Shown piece by piece: positions 7,383-16,700 of a stretch of 64,000 nt of DNA. Source of the DNA: Deltaproteobacteria bacterium (GTDB taxonomy: Bacteria > Myxococcota_A > Polyangia > JAAYKL01). Every line of letters begins with the position of its first letter. Position 1 is the stretch's first letter. The stretch spans positions 1 through 64,000 of the forward strand of contig JAFGQN010000081.1 of the NCBI GenBank assembly GCA_016935665.1. The letters are read 5' to 3'. The position numbers and the translations under genes were made by a program. A model generated the notes under the pieces. It was not told where the DNA came from. It ran no database searches and saw only the letters and a list, made by a program, of their open reading frames with translations.

Positions 7383-10300
7383 GGTAAAACTCCAATATTT
7401 CACCAAGAGTTGGAGATGCGCTGATATGTGTTTCCTGAATCCCGGTTGCAACCATAAGGCCAACTCCCGCCCCCCAACGACCTTGTGCAAATCCAATGTC
7501 AATATCGCTCAATGAAATACTATCTTTATAGAATATTGATGAATCCAAATCCAAAGAACCGCCTCCAGCTCTTTCCAACCCTATATTCACTTCAGTATGG
7601 TGCGAAAGGCTTACATTGTCATAAGGCAGAGGCCCCTCACTGAAGCCAGCTCCCAACTCGATGCCACCTCCAAGATATCCACCCGCTCCTGCAACCCCAG
7701 CCACACGTTGATACGAAAACAATTGAACATCTAATGGTGACGAAAGCGAAAAGGAGATGCCCCAACCAAATCCACCACTGCCTCCAAAACCACCAGCCCC
7801 AAAAACAGGCGCAAGGACCGCGCCTCCTACTCCAGTTGAAACCTGAAAATGTGTATTGTTGCCATTTGCCGAAGCTGTCTGCTGTTTATATCCGTTGGAT
7901 ACATGAGTTGATGCCGTTGACAGTGTTCCATTGCTAGCTGCGCCCGCGGTCGCATCATACACGGATTCCTGCCAAAAATCCGACTCGCTCGCGTTCATCG
8001 ACGAATATGAAGAATAATCCACAGAATAATCTGGCAGTTCGAATGAGTAGTCCGGGATGTTAACCGTTACATCTTCCCATCCTGATGAAAAATAGTCGGC
8101 GGAGAAATCTTCGTATAGGCCTGTTAAATCTGTGAATATCAGTGGGTTTCCCTTTGCATACACATAGTGGTTCAATCCATCCATCGCCGGATCTGGCGAG
8201 ATGAACACCCCATTTTTCGGATCGTAATACCTCGCATTAAAATAGTACAGGCCGGTTTCCTCGTCGTAAATCTGGTTGGTGAATTTGCGGTCATTGTCGG
8301 CGCCGCCATTCATGCTTTGTTCGAAAATGGCGTTGCCGAATGGATCGTACATTGCCTTTGACAGCACCTGGGCTGCGAAGTTGGTGACCAGCACGGTGCT
8401 GCCCAGATGGTCTGGGGTATAAAACAGAACCTTGCTTTCATCGCCGCGAAGTTTTGTGGCCACCACGTGGCGACCATCGGAGATGTGGTTATTGGCAGCG
8501 CCGTTTTTCCTTGAGTAGAGGTTGAACAGGTACATGGTTTCGTTCAGCACGCCACCCGTTACATATGCGCGTTTAAAAACGCGGTTGCCAAACGCATCGT
8601 AATTGAACCGAACATAGGTATCCGCCGTATACGCATTGGCGAGAGTACCATCGCTGTTAAAATCAAATTCTTTGCTTTCGCTGTCCTCGAGTATTCCACC
8701 AACTGTTTTGTCAATGTTTGTAAGTTCGCCGAAGTTATTGTACCGGTATTGGATTTGCTCACCGGTTTCGGTTATTTTCACATTTGCCGGGGCGGAACTG
8801 TTGGGCACGATATCGGTTGTTATTCTGCTTTGCCCTGAAACAAATGAACTCTCCAGGCGCGTTCCGTCATCAAAATTGTAGGCGTTGGTCAAACTCCAGT
8901 CACCCGAATCGGCAGAACCATGAGCGCCCGCAATTCGGCCAAATGAGTCATATGAATAGTCGAGTACGAAATGATTTTCAGTATTGACCTTGTCCTTGTC
9001 GTTTTCAACCGTATCCAGCAACCGTCGGTTATCGTATGTATACGTTAAATTCAACAAGTCTTCCAGCGTGCCATACGGATTAAACTTGCTGTTATATACT
9101 CGCATATTCCGAAGCTGATTGCTGGCTGAATCGTACTCGTACTTACGGCTGATGCCATTGCCGCTTGTGATAAACTCACGCAGATTTTCTTTGTTGTATG
9201 TAATACCACCAATGTAGGGCACATCACCCACAATACTGTGAAGGCGCCCAGCCACATCATAGCTGTAATTGACCATTTCACCATCCGGATACTTGATGGC
9301 GCTTGTGCGACCGTACGCATCTGAATAGTATGTCATTGCGGCAGACGGACCGAAGTTTCCACTGCCACCGCCTTTGGGAATAATATGACGCCATTTTGTT
9401 ACGTAGTCTTTGCCGTATTCAAATGAGGTGGTTAAATCCGCGTTCTCCACATTGGCAACATCGTTAAAACCAACAGCAATGGAGCAGACTTTGTTTCGAC
9501 TCCACACATTGGCAAATGGTCCGCAATAGGTAAACTTCACGTCTCTCTCGTTGTCTTCATTGTCCACATACTCAATGCGCCCAAACGTATCATAATAGTA
9601 AGCGGTGGTCGAAGATTCTGCGCCTGGATTTCTGCCGTACCGGGTCACCGTCTCCAGTTTTCCATTTGCTTTATAGGCATACACCGTCTCGCCCGCATCC
9701 GGCGTATTAATACGTATTAAACGCCCCAGCGAATCAAGTGTGTACGTACTCGACTTTAATTGGGGATCCAGAATCTCCATCTCGTTCATGGAATGGATGA
9801 TTTTTTGCGTGGTCAGCATTTCACCATTGGCAGAGATGTGGGTTTCTTCGAGCGTGTTCCCATGAATGTCCTTAACAGTGCGAAGCTTACTGACTATTTG
9901 ACCGCCGTTTGGTTCACCGGAGTGATCCTCAACATATTGCAGAAATATGGTCTGGTTGTATCTTGAACCATTGGTGCTCGAGAGCCCAGGTACGGTACTG
10001 TACATGAATTGCTGAAATTTGCCATCAATGTCCGTAATTCTCTGCACTCTCCCCTGAGGATCGTACTCATAGGACACTTCTTCCAACAATTCCGGGTCTG
10101 TCCCCGACAGGTAATGGTACTGCTCGGGATCGATAGTGAGATCGAGAACAACCGGTTTTCCTTTGGCTCTGATTCTATCTGCACTGTCATAGGAAGTCTG
10201 ACCGGCGCGAATCCACTGTTCAACACCGCCTACTGTGGCGCGTTTTAACGTTTGGCCCAACCGTCCAGTGGCATCCACCGTATGGTATATTTCAATGGGT

Positions 10301-11055
10301 TGCCCCGCCTGTTGCCCGGTTACCTTTACGCCAAAGAAGCCACGGCCATCACGCGAGTTTGAAAAATAGTTATAGCGAATATGCATACCGCCCGCGATGT
10401 GATTGCCTTTGGCATCAGGTCGCCCCATATAGTCATAGGAGAAAAACTCCACCGCTCCATCATTTATCGATGATTGCACCAGATGATTCTGGTAGTCGTA
10501 TTGTTCCCGAGTGATGGTGCCATCGGGCGATGTGGTTGTTTTTTGCAGCGCACATCGGGTTCCATCTATACTCACGGTATCAAAATCATAGTCAAACCGG
10601 GTAACGTGGTTTTCAATATCGGTTGTGGTTTCCGGCAAGCCGTTGGGATATTGTGTGTACCCCAACGTCAGCCAGTTATTATCGACATCGTTCCATTTGG
10701 CCTCCTGCCGCAGGTTGCCGTTGGGCCAATAGTCATAAGATTCGATGGCTGCCGGTTTGTCGATGTTTCCTGTGCCAGGGTTAAACTGGTGGGTTTTGCT
10801 CTTTGTCTTTTTAACAATGTTTCCTGCGCCAATCCGCTCGTACTCCGTTATCTCACGGCGGTCATCGTAGGTGACCTGTGAGTCGCCATAGTCGGTGGAC
10901 ACCTTGCGGGTAATCACGCCGTTTTGCGTATCCAGTTCTATTGTGGTGGCTTTTTTCTCACGCTGCAGGCAAACCCCATTGCCGTTATCGCCCCATAGGC
11001 ACCAGCCAGCCGTAAACTGACTGGTATACTCTTCGCTCGGATACACCAGCCGCAT
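7375..11055 (-). CDS. Rhs/YD-repeat polymorphic toxin, 5'-truncated
   Basis: 1226 residues from the first ATG. YD repeats fill residues ~70-930 ('YDSFGRIAGAHG', 'YSYDVAGRLHSIVG', 'YDPQGRVQRITD'). The Rhs-core end signature 'YFNARYYDPKNGVFISPDP' follows, then 'YAKGNPL' near residue 975. The last ~248 residues are a distinct tip: Ser/Asp/Tyr-rich, then strongly Gly-rich ('GAGGFGGSGGFGWGISFS'), unlike the usual nuclease or deaminase tips. There is no signal peptide and no N-terminal delivery domain. The frame stays open upstream of the first Met and stops inside the inverted repeat at 11086-11178, so the 5' end looks cut. Rhs proteins act in contact-dependent killing. The downstream overlapping gene is the likely immunity gene. 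Confidence 0.85.
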   Translation of the reverse strand: MRLVYPSEEYTSQFTAGWCLWGDNGNGVCLQREKKATTIELDTQNGVITRKVSTDYGDSQVTYDDRREITEYERIGAGNIVKKTKSKTHQFNPGTGNIDKPAAIESYDYWPNGNLRQEAKWNDVDNNWLTLGYTQYPNGLPETTTDIENHVTRFDYDFDTVSIDGTRCALQKTTTSPDGTITREQYDYQNHLVQSSINDGAVEFFSYDYMGRPDAKGNHIAGGMHIRYNYFSNSRDGRGFFGVKVTGQQAGQPIEIYHTVDATGRLGQTLKRATVGGVEQWIRAGQTSYDSADRIRAKGKPVVLDLTIDPEQYHYLSGTDPELLEEVSYEYDPQGRVQRITDIDGKFQQFMYSTVPGLSSTNGSRYNQTIFLQYVEDHSGEPNGGQIVSKLRTVKDIHGNTLEETHISANGEMLTTQKIIHSMNEMEILDPQLKSSTYTLDSLGRLIRINTPDAGETVYAYKANGKLETVTRYGRNPGAESSTTAYYYDTFGRIEYVDNEDNERDVKFTYCGPFANVWSRNKVCSIAVGFNDVANVENADLTTSFEYGKDYVTKWRHIIPKGGGSGNFGPSAAMTYYSDAYGRTSAIKYPDGEMVNYSYDVAGRLHSIVGDVPYIGGITYNKENLREFITSGNGISRKYEYDSASNQLRNMRVYNSKFNPYGTLEDLLNLTYTYDNRRLLDTVENDKDKVNTENHFVLDYSYDSFGRIAGAHGSADSGDWSLTNAYNFDDGTRLESSFVSGQSRITTDIVPNSSAPANVKITETGEQIQYRYNNFGELTNIDKTVGGILEDSESKEFDFNSDGTLANAYTADTYVRFNYDAFGNRVFKRAYVTGGVLNETMYLFNLYSRKNGAANNHISDGRHVVATKLRGDESKVLFYTPDHLGSTVLVTNFAAQVLSKAMYDPFGNAIFEQSMNGGADNDRKFTNQIYDEETGLYYFNARYYDPKNGVFISPDPAMDGLNHYVYAKGNPLIFTDLTGLYEDFSADYFSSGWEDVTVNIPDYSFELPDYSVDYSSYSSMNASESDFWQESVYDATAGAASNGTLSTASTHVSNGYKQQTASANGNNTHFQVSTGVGGAVLAPVFGAGGFGGSGGFGWGISFSLSSPLDVQLFSYQRVAGVAGAGGYLGGGIELGAGFSEGPLPYDNVSLSHHTEVNIGLERAGGGSLDLDSSIFYKDSISLSDIDIGFAQGRWGAGVGLMVATGIQETHISASPTLGEILEFYHD

Positions 11056-11085
11056 ATCGTCAACGCCATCGGGAACTGAGCAAAT

Positions 11086-11178
11086 GGGGTCAGGTAATTA
11101 CAATTGACATACACAGGAAGAATAATTGATAAAGAGGCAGTGGCGACTCATATATGTCAACTATAAACACTTGACCCC
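11086..11178. mobile_element. MITE-like inverted-repeat element
   Basis: GGGGTCAGGTAATTACAATT... (11086-11111) pairs with the complement of 11151-11178: both arms start GGGGTCA and end TTGACATA, differing at a few inner positions. The 93-bp element has no coding capacity and no obvious target duplication. The Rhs frame remains open up to it and stops (TAA, 11098-11100) within the first arm. A matching half end lies at 4971-4985. Such GGGGTCA-ended palindromes resemble substrates of REP-associated or Y1-type transposases (inference). Confidence 0.65.
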
Positions 11179-11188
11179 TTTTACTCTT

Positions 11189-11390
11189 TTACTCACCGGA
11201 AGGACACCCTGCATCTTCTGTTGCAAACTGAGCTGTACATGCCCCGATTGATCCACCAATGCGCCCAATATTCCCGTCAGAATATTCGCCTATAATCAAC
11301 ACATTCAACGCACGTTTAAAATTTTTGGCATTTCCTATTGCCTGGAATTTAAATAATCCGAGTGCGGTATTTTGAGTGATCCCCCCCCCC
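11189..11390 (-). pseudogene. Orphan C-terminal fragment preceded by a G10 tract
   Basis: Between a stop and a run of exactly ten G (minus strand, 11381-11390) an open frame reads 'ITQNTALGLFKFQAIGNAKN' and ends 'GACTAQFATEDAGCPSGE'. It has normal codon usage and a natural-looking ending but no start: an in-frame stop lies just before the G tract. I do not recognise the family. It is probably the tail of a lost secreted protein. Confidence 0.35.
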
Positions 11391-11418
11391 TTATCTCAGT
11401 CAATTCAGACAACAACAG

Positions 11419-11844
11419 TTATTTTTTTGCTTTTGTGAAAATATATCTCATGCATGGGATTCCAACTATTAAAAACATTCCTAACGCGTTTCCCAAGGTA
11501 TCCGTACCCAACCCTCCCCAAAAAGGTTCCTTGCCACTCACCACATCGGGAATTTCCGCAGCTACATATATTGAACTCGCCAAAATCAAAATCCCGCATA
11601 CAATTTTTAAAGACCACCTATTTTTTTTAGGATGGAATAAACCTATAGAAAGGAACAAATAAACAGCAGATACAGGGACAAGAAAATACACCAAATCTGA
11701 ATTCCAAATCATTGGGTCAAAAACAAGTGCCAACCACCATGGGAACAAAGCAAGAAAACCCAATACCGAAAAAAACCAGAATACAGAACGATTTCCAGAA
11801 AAAAAGCCATCTCCTCTATTATTCGTTTCTTTGGAAAGCTTCAT
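11419..11844 (-). CDS. Four-helix membrane protein of unknown function
   Basis: 141 residues. The ATG at 11844 follows AAAGGA at seven bases; the open frame continues upstream but without a better site. Residues ~20-130 form about four hydrophobic segments ('SVFWFFSVLGFLALFPWW', 'LVYFLVPVSAVYLFLS', 'IVCGILILASSIYVA', 'LGMFLIVGIPC'), separated by short polar loops, ending in KAKK. I do not recognise it. Placement in the Rhs locus suggests an orphan immunity protein against a membrane or wall-targeting toxin (inference only). Confidence 0.6.
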   Translation of the reverse strand: MKLSKETNNRGDGFFSGNRSVFWFFSVLGFLALFPWWLALVFDPMIWNSDLVYFLVPVSAVYLFLSIGLFHPKKNRWSLKIVCGILILASSIYVAAEIPDVVSGKEPFWGGLGTDTLGNALGMFLIVGIPCMRYIFTKAKK

Positions 11845-11929
11845 ACCAAATCCTTTTGAATTCATCACCATCCGAAAGGCAATAGTCCTATAAAAGCGGC
11901 TGATTCTCTGTGAAAATCGCTCCATCCAA

Positions 11930-12094
11930 CTATTTGTTGAACATCCGGCTCTGTCCAGCCTCCACCAGTGCCTCCTCCACCCGTTCCGTTTCCACCGTTG
12001 GAGACAGTTTGCTGTCGCGCGTATCGCCGGAACAACCCGTAATTGGGGGAATACACAGTAAAGAAAGGATTAAACACAGGACCACTCGATTCAT
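11930..12094 (-). CDS. Small lipoprotein, possibly frameshifted
   Basis: 54 residues. GGAGG lies seven bases before the ATG at 12094, and the product starts with a clear lipoprotein signal (MNRVVLCLILSLLCIPPITGC). The remainder is short and acidic. In the next frame a Gly-rich run ('NGGNGTGGGGTGGGW') continues for a further 65 bases past this stop, so a single-base shift near 12000 may have shortened a longer lipoprotein. Both versions are open here and I cannot decide between them. Confidence 0.5.
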   Translation of the reverse strand: MNRVVLCLILSLLCIPPITGCSGDTRDSKLSPTVETERVEEALVEAGQSRMFNK

Positions 12095-12327
12095 TGGAAC
12101 CTCCGATTCAACAAACAGCTGCAGTAGCCGAACAATTACAAAAACAGCTCTGGTTGAGTTACACACACAACAGCGAACCTTATTTAATTTGACGACGACA
12201 TTACCGTTGGCAGCTGCATTATCAAACGAAAAAAACATTTCCCGATTGCTTTCGCGCGAGAGCATCCGCTGGTGGCGCCATATCATTTATAAAACCATTT
12301 AATCAGTAATTTTCTTCAAATCCCCGC
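12095..12327. other. Divergent intergenic region
   Basis: The gap between the small lipoprotein (minus) and the 256-aa gene (plus) holds no supported gene. It must contain both promoters, one of which is called separately. Confidence 0.4.
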
Positions 12328-12357
12328 TTGACACAAATTCCATCTTTCGCGTAATCT
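12328..12357 (+). promoter_or_regulatory. Sigma-70-like promoter
   Basis: TTGACA (12328-12333) and TAATCT (12352-12357) are separated by 18 bases. The start codon at 12412 and its GGGAGG ribosome site lie 55 bases downstream. The -35 box is a perfect consensus and the -10 box differs at two positions. Confidence 0.5.
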
Positions 12358-12411
12358 CATTCGCATACAAATTATAAAGTCAGCCTATTCAAATCACGGG
12401 AGGATGTGTGA

Positions 12412-13182
12412 ATGCCTGTTATTAACAGCGAAGAAGCGTATGAGCAGTGTATTGCGGCCATTATGGCCATTGCCCAGGAGAAGGTGCGCCACGCCAATAT
12501 GCCCACCGAAGTGGCCACGGCGGAGGCGCGGGAGCTGGGGGAGGCGGCACGGCAGGACAGGGAGGCGATTTTGTCGCTGAATGTGGCCGCGGAGCTGGTG
12601 GATTCTTTGCCCGTTCGGGCGGCGGCGTTTACCCATGCGGTGGGGTTGTACGAGGCGTGCATTGCCGGGGACCCCGAGGCGGCGGCGCGGTTGAAGGAAC
12701 TGTTGCCAAAAGGGTATGCGCTGCAAAAGTATTTGGATAAATACATGTCGTATGCGTATCGCAACGATATTCCGTATTCCAAAAAGATGGACGAGGTGCG
12801 CAAAGGGCACGGGCACAGGGACATGACCATGGACCTGAAGACATACAATATTATTGCCAGGGATAATCCCGAGCCATTGCGACGCATGCCGGCGTTTGAC
12901 TTTAATAAAGTGGCAGAGGCGCTGGCCACCCATGACGCCATTATGGACGCGCAGGCCAAAGCGGGCGTGGACCCCCAACAGGCCGAAGAAACCAAAGATA
13001 TAATGAACCGGGCGTACACGTATTACAAAATGGCGGCCGACGAAATCATCACCGCCGGTCGCTTTTTGTTTGAAGGCACCGAGCGCTACAACAACTACAT
13101 TAGCGAGTACCGCCAAAAGCTTTCCAAAAAAGCCGCCCGCACTGCCCAAACCGCCAACCCGGACACCGCCGAAGCGGTTTAG
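12412..13182 (+). CDS. Unrecognised helical protein
   Basis: 256 residues with GGGAGG eight bases before the start. No signal peptide and no long hydrophobic segment. The sequence is Ala/Glu/Lys-rich and looks almost all alpha-helical, with a conserved-looking central stretch 'LDKYMSYAYRNDIPYSKKMD' and a basic C-terminal tail. It has its own promoter and is separated from the TIR-WD40 gene, on the same strand, by a 600-bp repeat-rich spacer, so co-function with that gene is possible but unproven. Base composition of its first third is clearly GC-richer than its flanks. I cannot assign a function. Confidence 0.7.
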   Translation: MPVINSEEAYEQCIAAIMAIAQEKVRHANMPTEVATAEARELGEAARQDREAILSLNVAAELVDSLPVRAAAFTHAVGLYEACIAGDPEAAARLKELLPKGYALQKYLDKYMSYAYRNDIPYSKKMDEVRKGHGHRDMTMDLKTYNIIARDNPEPLRRMPAFDFNKVAEALATHDAIMDAQAKAGVDPQQAEETKDIMNRAYTYYKMAADEIITAGRFLFEGTERYNNYISEYRQKLSKKAARTAQTANPDTAEAV

Positions 13183-13222
13183 CCGCCCCCAACGTGATCT
13201 CTTTGTCCCTTTTGATAAACCT

Positions 13223-13635
13223 TTTGCCAAATAATGGGCGCTTTTTGCCAAATACGGGCCACCCATCACCATGGCCACCTGAGGGGTTCGCCAAATTCGG
13301 GGAACCTTTTGCCAAATTTGGGGAACCCTGCAATATGATTACATGAGGGTTTTGCCAAACTGGGGCAGCCTTTTGCCCAATTCGGAGAACCTGTTGCCAA
13401 ATACAGGGAACCCAACACGATGACCACCTGAGGGGTTTGCCAAATTCGGGGAACCTTTTGCCAAATTTGGGGAACCCTGCAATATGATTACCTGAGGGTG
13501 TTGCCAAATTGGGGCAGCCTTTTGCCCAATTCGTGGGACCTTTTGCCAAATTCGGGGAACCCAACACTGTGACCACCTGAGGGGTTTGCCAAATACGAGC
13601 AGATTTTTCCCCAAATCCGGTAGCCCAGCAGGGCG
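13223..13635. repeat. 149-bp higher-order tandem repeat of a 21-bp motif
   Basis: The basic unit is about 21-22 bases, TTGCCAAATTCGGGGAACC plus two or three. Unit pairs alternate with spacers ending ATGATTACnTGAGGG or TGACCACCTGAGGGG. The spacer block CCACCTGAGGGG begins at 13275, 13424 and 13573, giving two full 149-bp periods and a partial third. All three minus-strand frames are open through parts of it, as heptapeptide-like GSPNLAK or FGKRFPE series. Because 149 is not a multiple of three, the repeat does not keep a frame, so I treat it as non-coding. Confidence 0.85.
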
Positions 13636-13724
13636 AGTATCGTCGACGGAGGTTGCCGCTTTGAAAGTGCCGTAAAAATTCCCCAAAACACCAATGATTT
13701 GGTATAGCGGTTATGACGCATTCA

Positions 13725-13763
13725 CAGCAGCAGGGCACAGCAGCAGGGCACAGCAGCAGGGCA
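13725..13763. repeat. Three 13-bp tandem repeats before the TIR gene
   Basis: CAGCAGCAGGGCA occurs three times end to end, followed by two decayed copies. The 13-bp unit would shift frame each time, so the upstream ATG at 13713 is an unlikely start for the next gene. The bases around the two candidate starts (GCGGTTATGAC) are themselves duplicated. Confidence 0.75.
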
Positions 13764-13790
13764 CAGAAGCAGACACAGAAACAGGCGGTT

Positions 13791-16700
13791 ATGACAACAT
13801 CGGTTGAATCCAAATACCAATATGACGCGTTTATCAGCTACCGTCGCAAAGATGGGCGGCATATCGCCATGTGGCTGCGAAAACGCATTCAGCGATATCG
13901 GCTTCCTTTGGCATTTCGAAAACAGGCGGCCCATTTGTTTCCCCGGCAACTCAAAGTTTACCTGGATACGGCGTATGAGACCGCGACGGGGGATTTCTTT
14001 GACAACACCATCAAACCCGCTCTCTTGAAATCCAAACACCTGATTATCATTATTACACCCAGCGTTGCACAGCTGGATGCCGACAGTGCCGATAACTGGA
14101 TGGCCCGGGAATATCGGGATTTTTGCGCCAGGACCGACAGTTCGGCCGATAACGACAGAGACATCCTGTTGGTTTTGGCCCAGGGCGTCCATCATCCCGG
14201 CCCCTTGCCGGCGTATCTGGCAGCGGATTTTCCACGTGCCGAAGTGTTGGATTTTAGAAACTGGGCATCCAAATGGCCCCCGTCAAAATCGTATATGGCA
14301 AGGGAGTTTGAAAAGATTGTGCCCCCTCTGTTTGGTATTCCGTCCAGTGAGCTGCCCGCGCTGCGACAGGAAGAACAGCGCGCTGCCTTTCGAAAAAGAG
14401 CGCTTTGGACAACCACTGCCATCGGGTTGATTCTTACCTTTATGGCGCTGTTTCTGTGGAACGCTTCATTGCGAAAACAGGCCGAACAGGAAAAGGCGCG
14501 CGCGCAGCAGGCACGCCGTGTGGCGGAGAAAAATGAGCGGGTCGCCAACTATCATTTGGCACACATGTTTGAGGAAAAAGCCGATGCTGCGCTAAATGCC
14601 GCCAAATCCGGTTCCGGCGAGGGGGCATACCAGCAGGCATGGCTCTACACGTTGTCAGCCCTAAATCAAAAGATAGGCAAAACGCGCCATTTACCGACAT
14701 CGCTGGGCCAGCTTGGAAATTTGAACCTTCGGCGCGGGATACGTCAGGCGCTCTGGACATCTCCGAGTCTTCCGGAGACAGGCATTGCCGTGGCGTTCAG
14801 CCCCGATGGCAGGCGCATGGTTACCGGTTCATTCCATAATACGGTCTACCTGTTCGATGTGGACACCGGCAAAGAAATGGCGATCTATGACGGCCACGAA
14901 AATACCGTTCACAGCGTCGCCTTCAGCCCCGATGGAACGCATGTGGCGTCAGGATCTTTTGACAGAACCATCCGCATTTGGAATGTGAAAACCGGTACAC
15001 CGCGCCACATCCTGAAGGGACATGACGAATTGATCACCCGCATCGCATTTTCTCCCGATGGCCGTCGCATCGTCTCCGCATCATGGGATAACACCGTACG
15101 GCTTTGGGATGCCCAAACGGGCCAGTTCATCCGGGTTTTTAAAGGACACGACGATAGCGTTCAGGATGTGGCGTTTCATCCCAACGGAAAACAAATCGCC
15201 TCATGCGCAAAAGACAAAACAGTGCGCCTGTGGGATGTGGAAAAAGGAAAAACTCTCGCTGTTTTAAAGGGACACACCGGGGCGGTGAACAGCGTCGCCT
15301 TTTTTTTGGATGGCACGCGACTTGTCACTGGGGCCTCCGATAACAGCGTTCGGATATGGGATCTGAAAACGGAACAGGAGATAGCATTGCTCGAGGCACA
15401 CAATGATGGGGTGACAACCGTGACCGTCAGCCCGGATGGCCAAAAAGTCGCTTCCGGGTCCAATGACATGACGGTGCGCCTGTGGGACGCGACCTCCGGC
15501 AAATCGCTCGCCGTGCTCAAAGGCCACACCAGAGAGGTGTCGAATGTCGCGTTCAGTCCGGATGGACAATATCTCGCTTCCGCAGCATGGGATGAGACGG
15601 TGCGCCTCTGGAGCGCCGCCACAGGCAAAGCGCTGTCCAATTACACCGGGCATGGGGACAGCATTGAAGGCGTGGCCTTTAGTCCGGATGGAAAACGCGT
15701 GGCGTCCGGCGGCTCTGGCACAAGAGACAATACGGTGCGGCTGTGGGACGTTGAGACAGGTAAAGAACGGGCTGTTTTTTCAGGACACACAGATGACGTC
15801 AACAGCATTGCATTTAGTCCAAATGGACGATGGCTGGTGACGGGCTCAACGGACAAAACCATACGTCTGTGGGATGCAGGGGATGGTAAACCGCGTATCG
15901 TCTTTAAGGGGCATGAAAAAAGTGTGCGTATGGTCGCCTTCAGTGCCGATGGAAAAAAAGTGGTTTCGGGGTCAGATGACACCACCGTGCGGCTGTGGGA
16001 CGCAGGCAACGGCAACGCCCTGGCGGTTTTGGAAGGTCATGAAAAAAGTGTGCGCAGTGTGGCGCTCAGCCCGGATGACCGGTATATGGTTTCGGCATCG
16101 GACGATAAAACAATACGCCTGTGGGATTCGGTGAATCGCAGGGAACTGGCGTCGCTTAAAGGGCATGAAAAGGGCGTGGGCAGTGTCGCTTTCAGCACTG
16201 ACGGAAAACATGTCGCATCCGCTTCCGCCGATCATACAGTTCGTCTGTGGGACATACCGACAGGAGAAGAAGTTGCGGTGTTCAAAGGGAATCCCGATTC
16301 CCCATGGGGCTTTCACAGCGTGGCGTTCAGCCCGGACAACCAACTGCTGGCGTCCAGTTCCGAATCTACCATACAGCTGTGGCATATTCAAACCGGGAAA
16401 AATATTGCGGTGTTCAAGGGTCACAACGGAACGGTTCACAGTATCGCGTTCAGCCCGGATGGAAAACGCCTTGTCTCGGGCGCCGGCGATGGAACAATGC
16501 GTCTTTGGGATGTGCAAAGCTGCAATGTCGCGTCCTTCTTCTTTGGCGAGAACCTTTGGTTTCGCGCGATGACATTTAGCCCGGATGGGAAGCGCATGGC
16601 CTTTGGATTATGGGATATGCAGAACCCGTCGGATTCGTTAAAGCAAACCGTCCGCCTGTGGGACGCGGAAAAAGGCATGGAACGCGCTGTGTTCAAAGGG

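Noticed and set aside
11381-11390. Ten-G run as a phase-variation switch of an intact gene
   Set aside because: No complete gene can be assembled across it in any frame; stops close all upstream frames.
13223-13635. CRISPR array
   Set aside because: The units are degenerate 21-bp motifs in a 149-bp period with repeated rather than unique spacers, and no cas gene is near.
13100-13813. Minus-strand frames of up to 237 codons over the 21-bp repeat array (GSPNLAK and FGKRFPE series)
   Set aside because: All three frames are partly open, the 149-bp period is not a multiple of three, and part of the longest frame overlaps the start of the TIR gene and the end of the 256-aa gene. No ribosome site.
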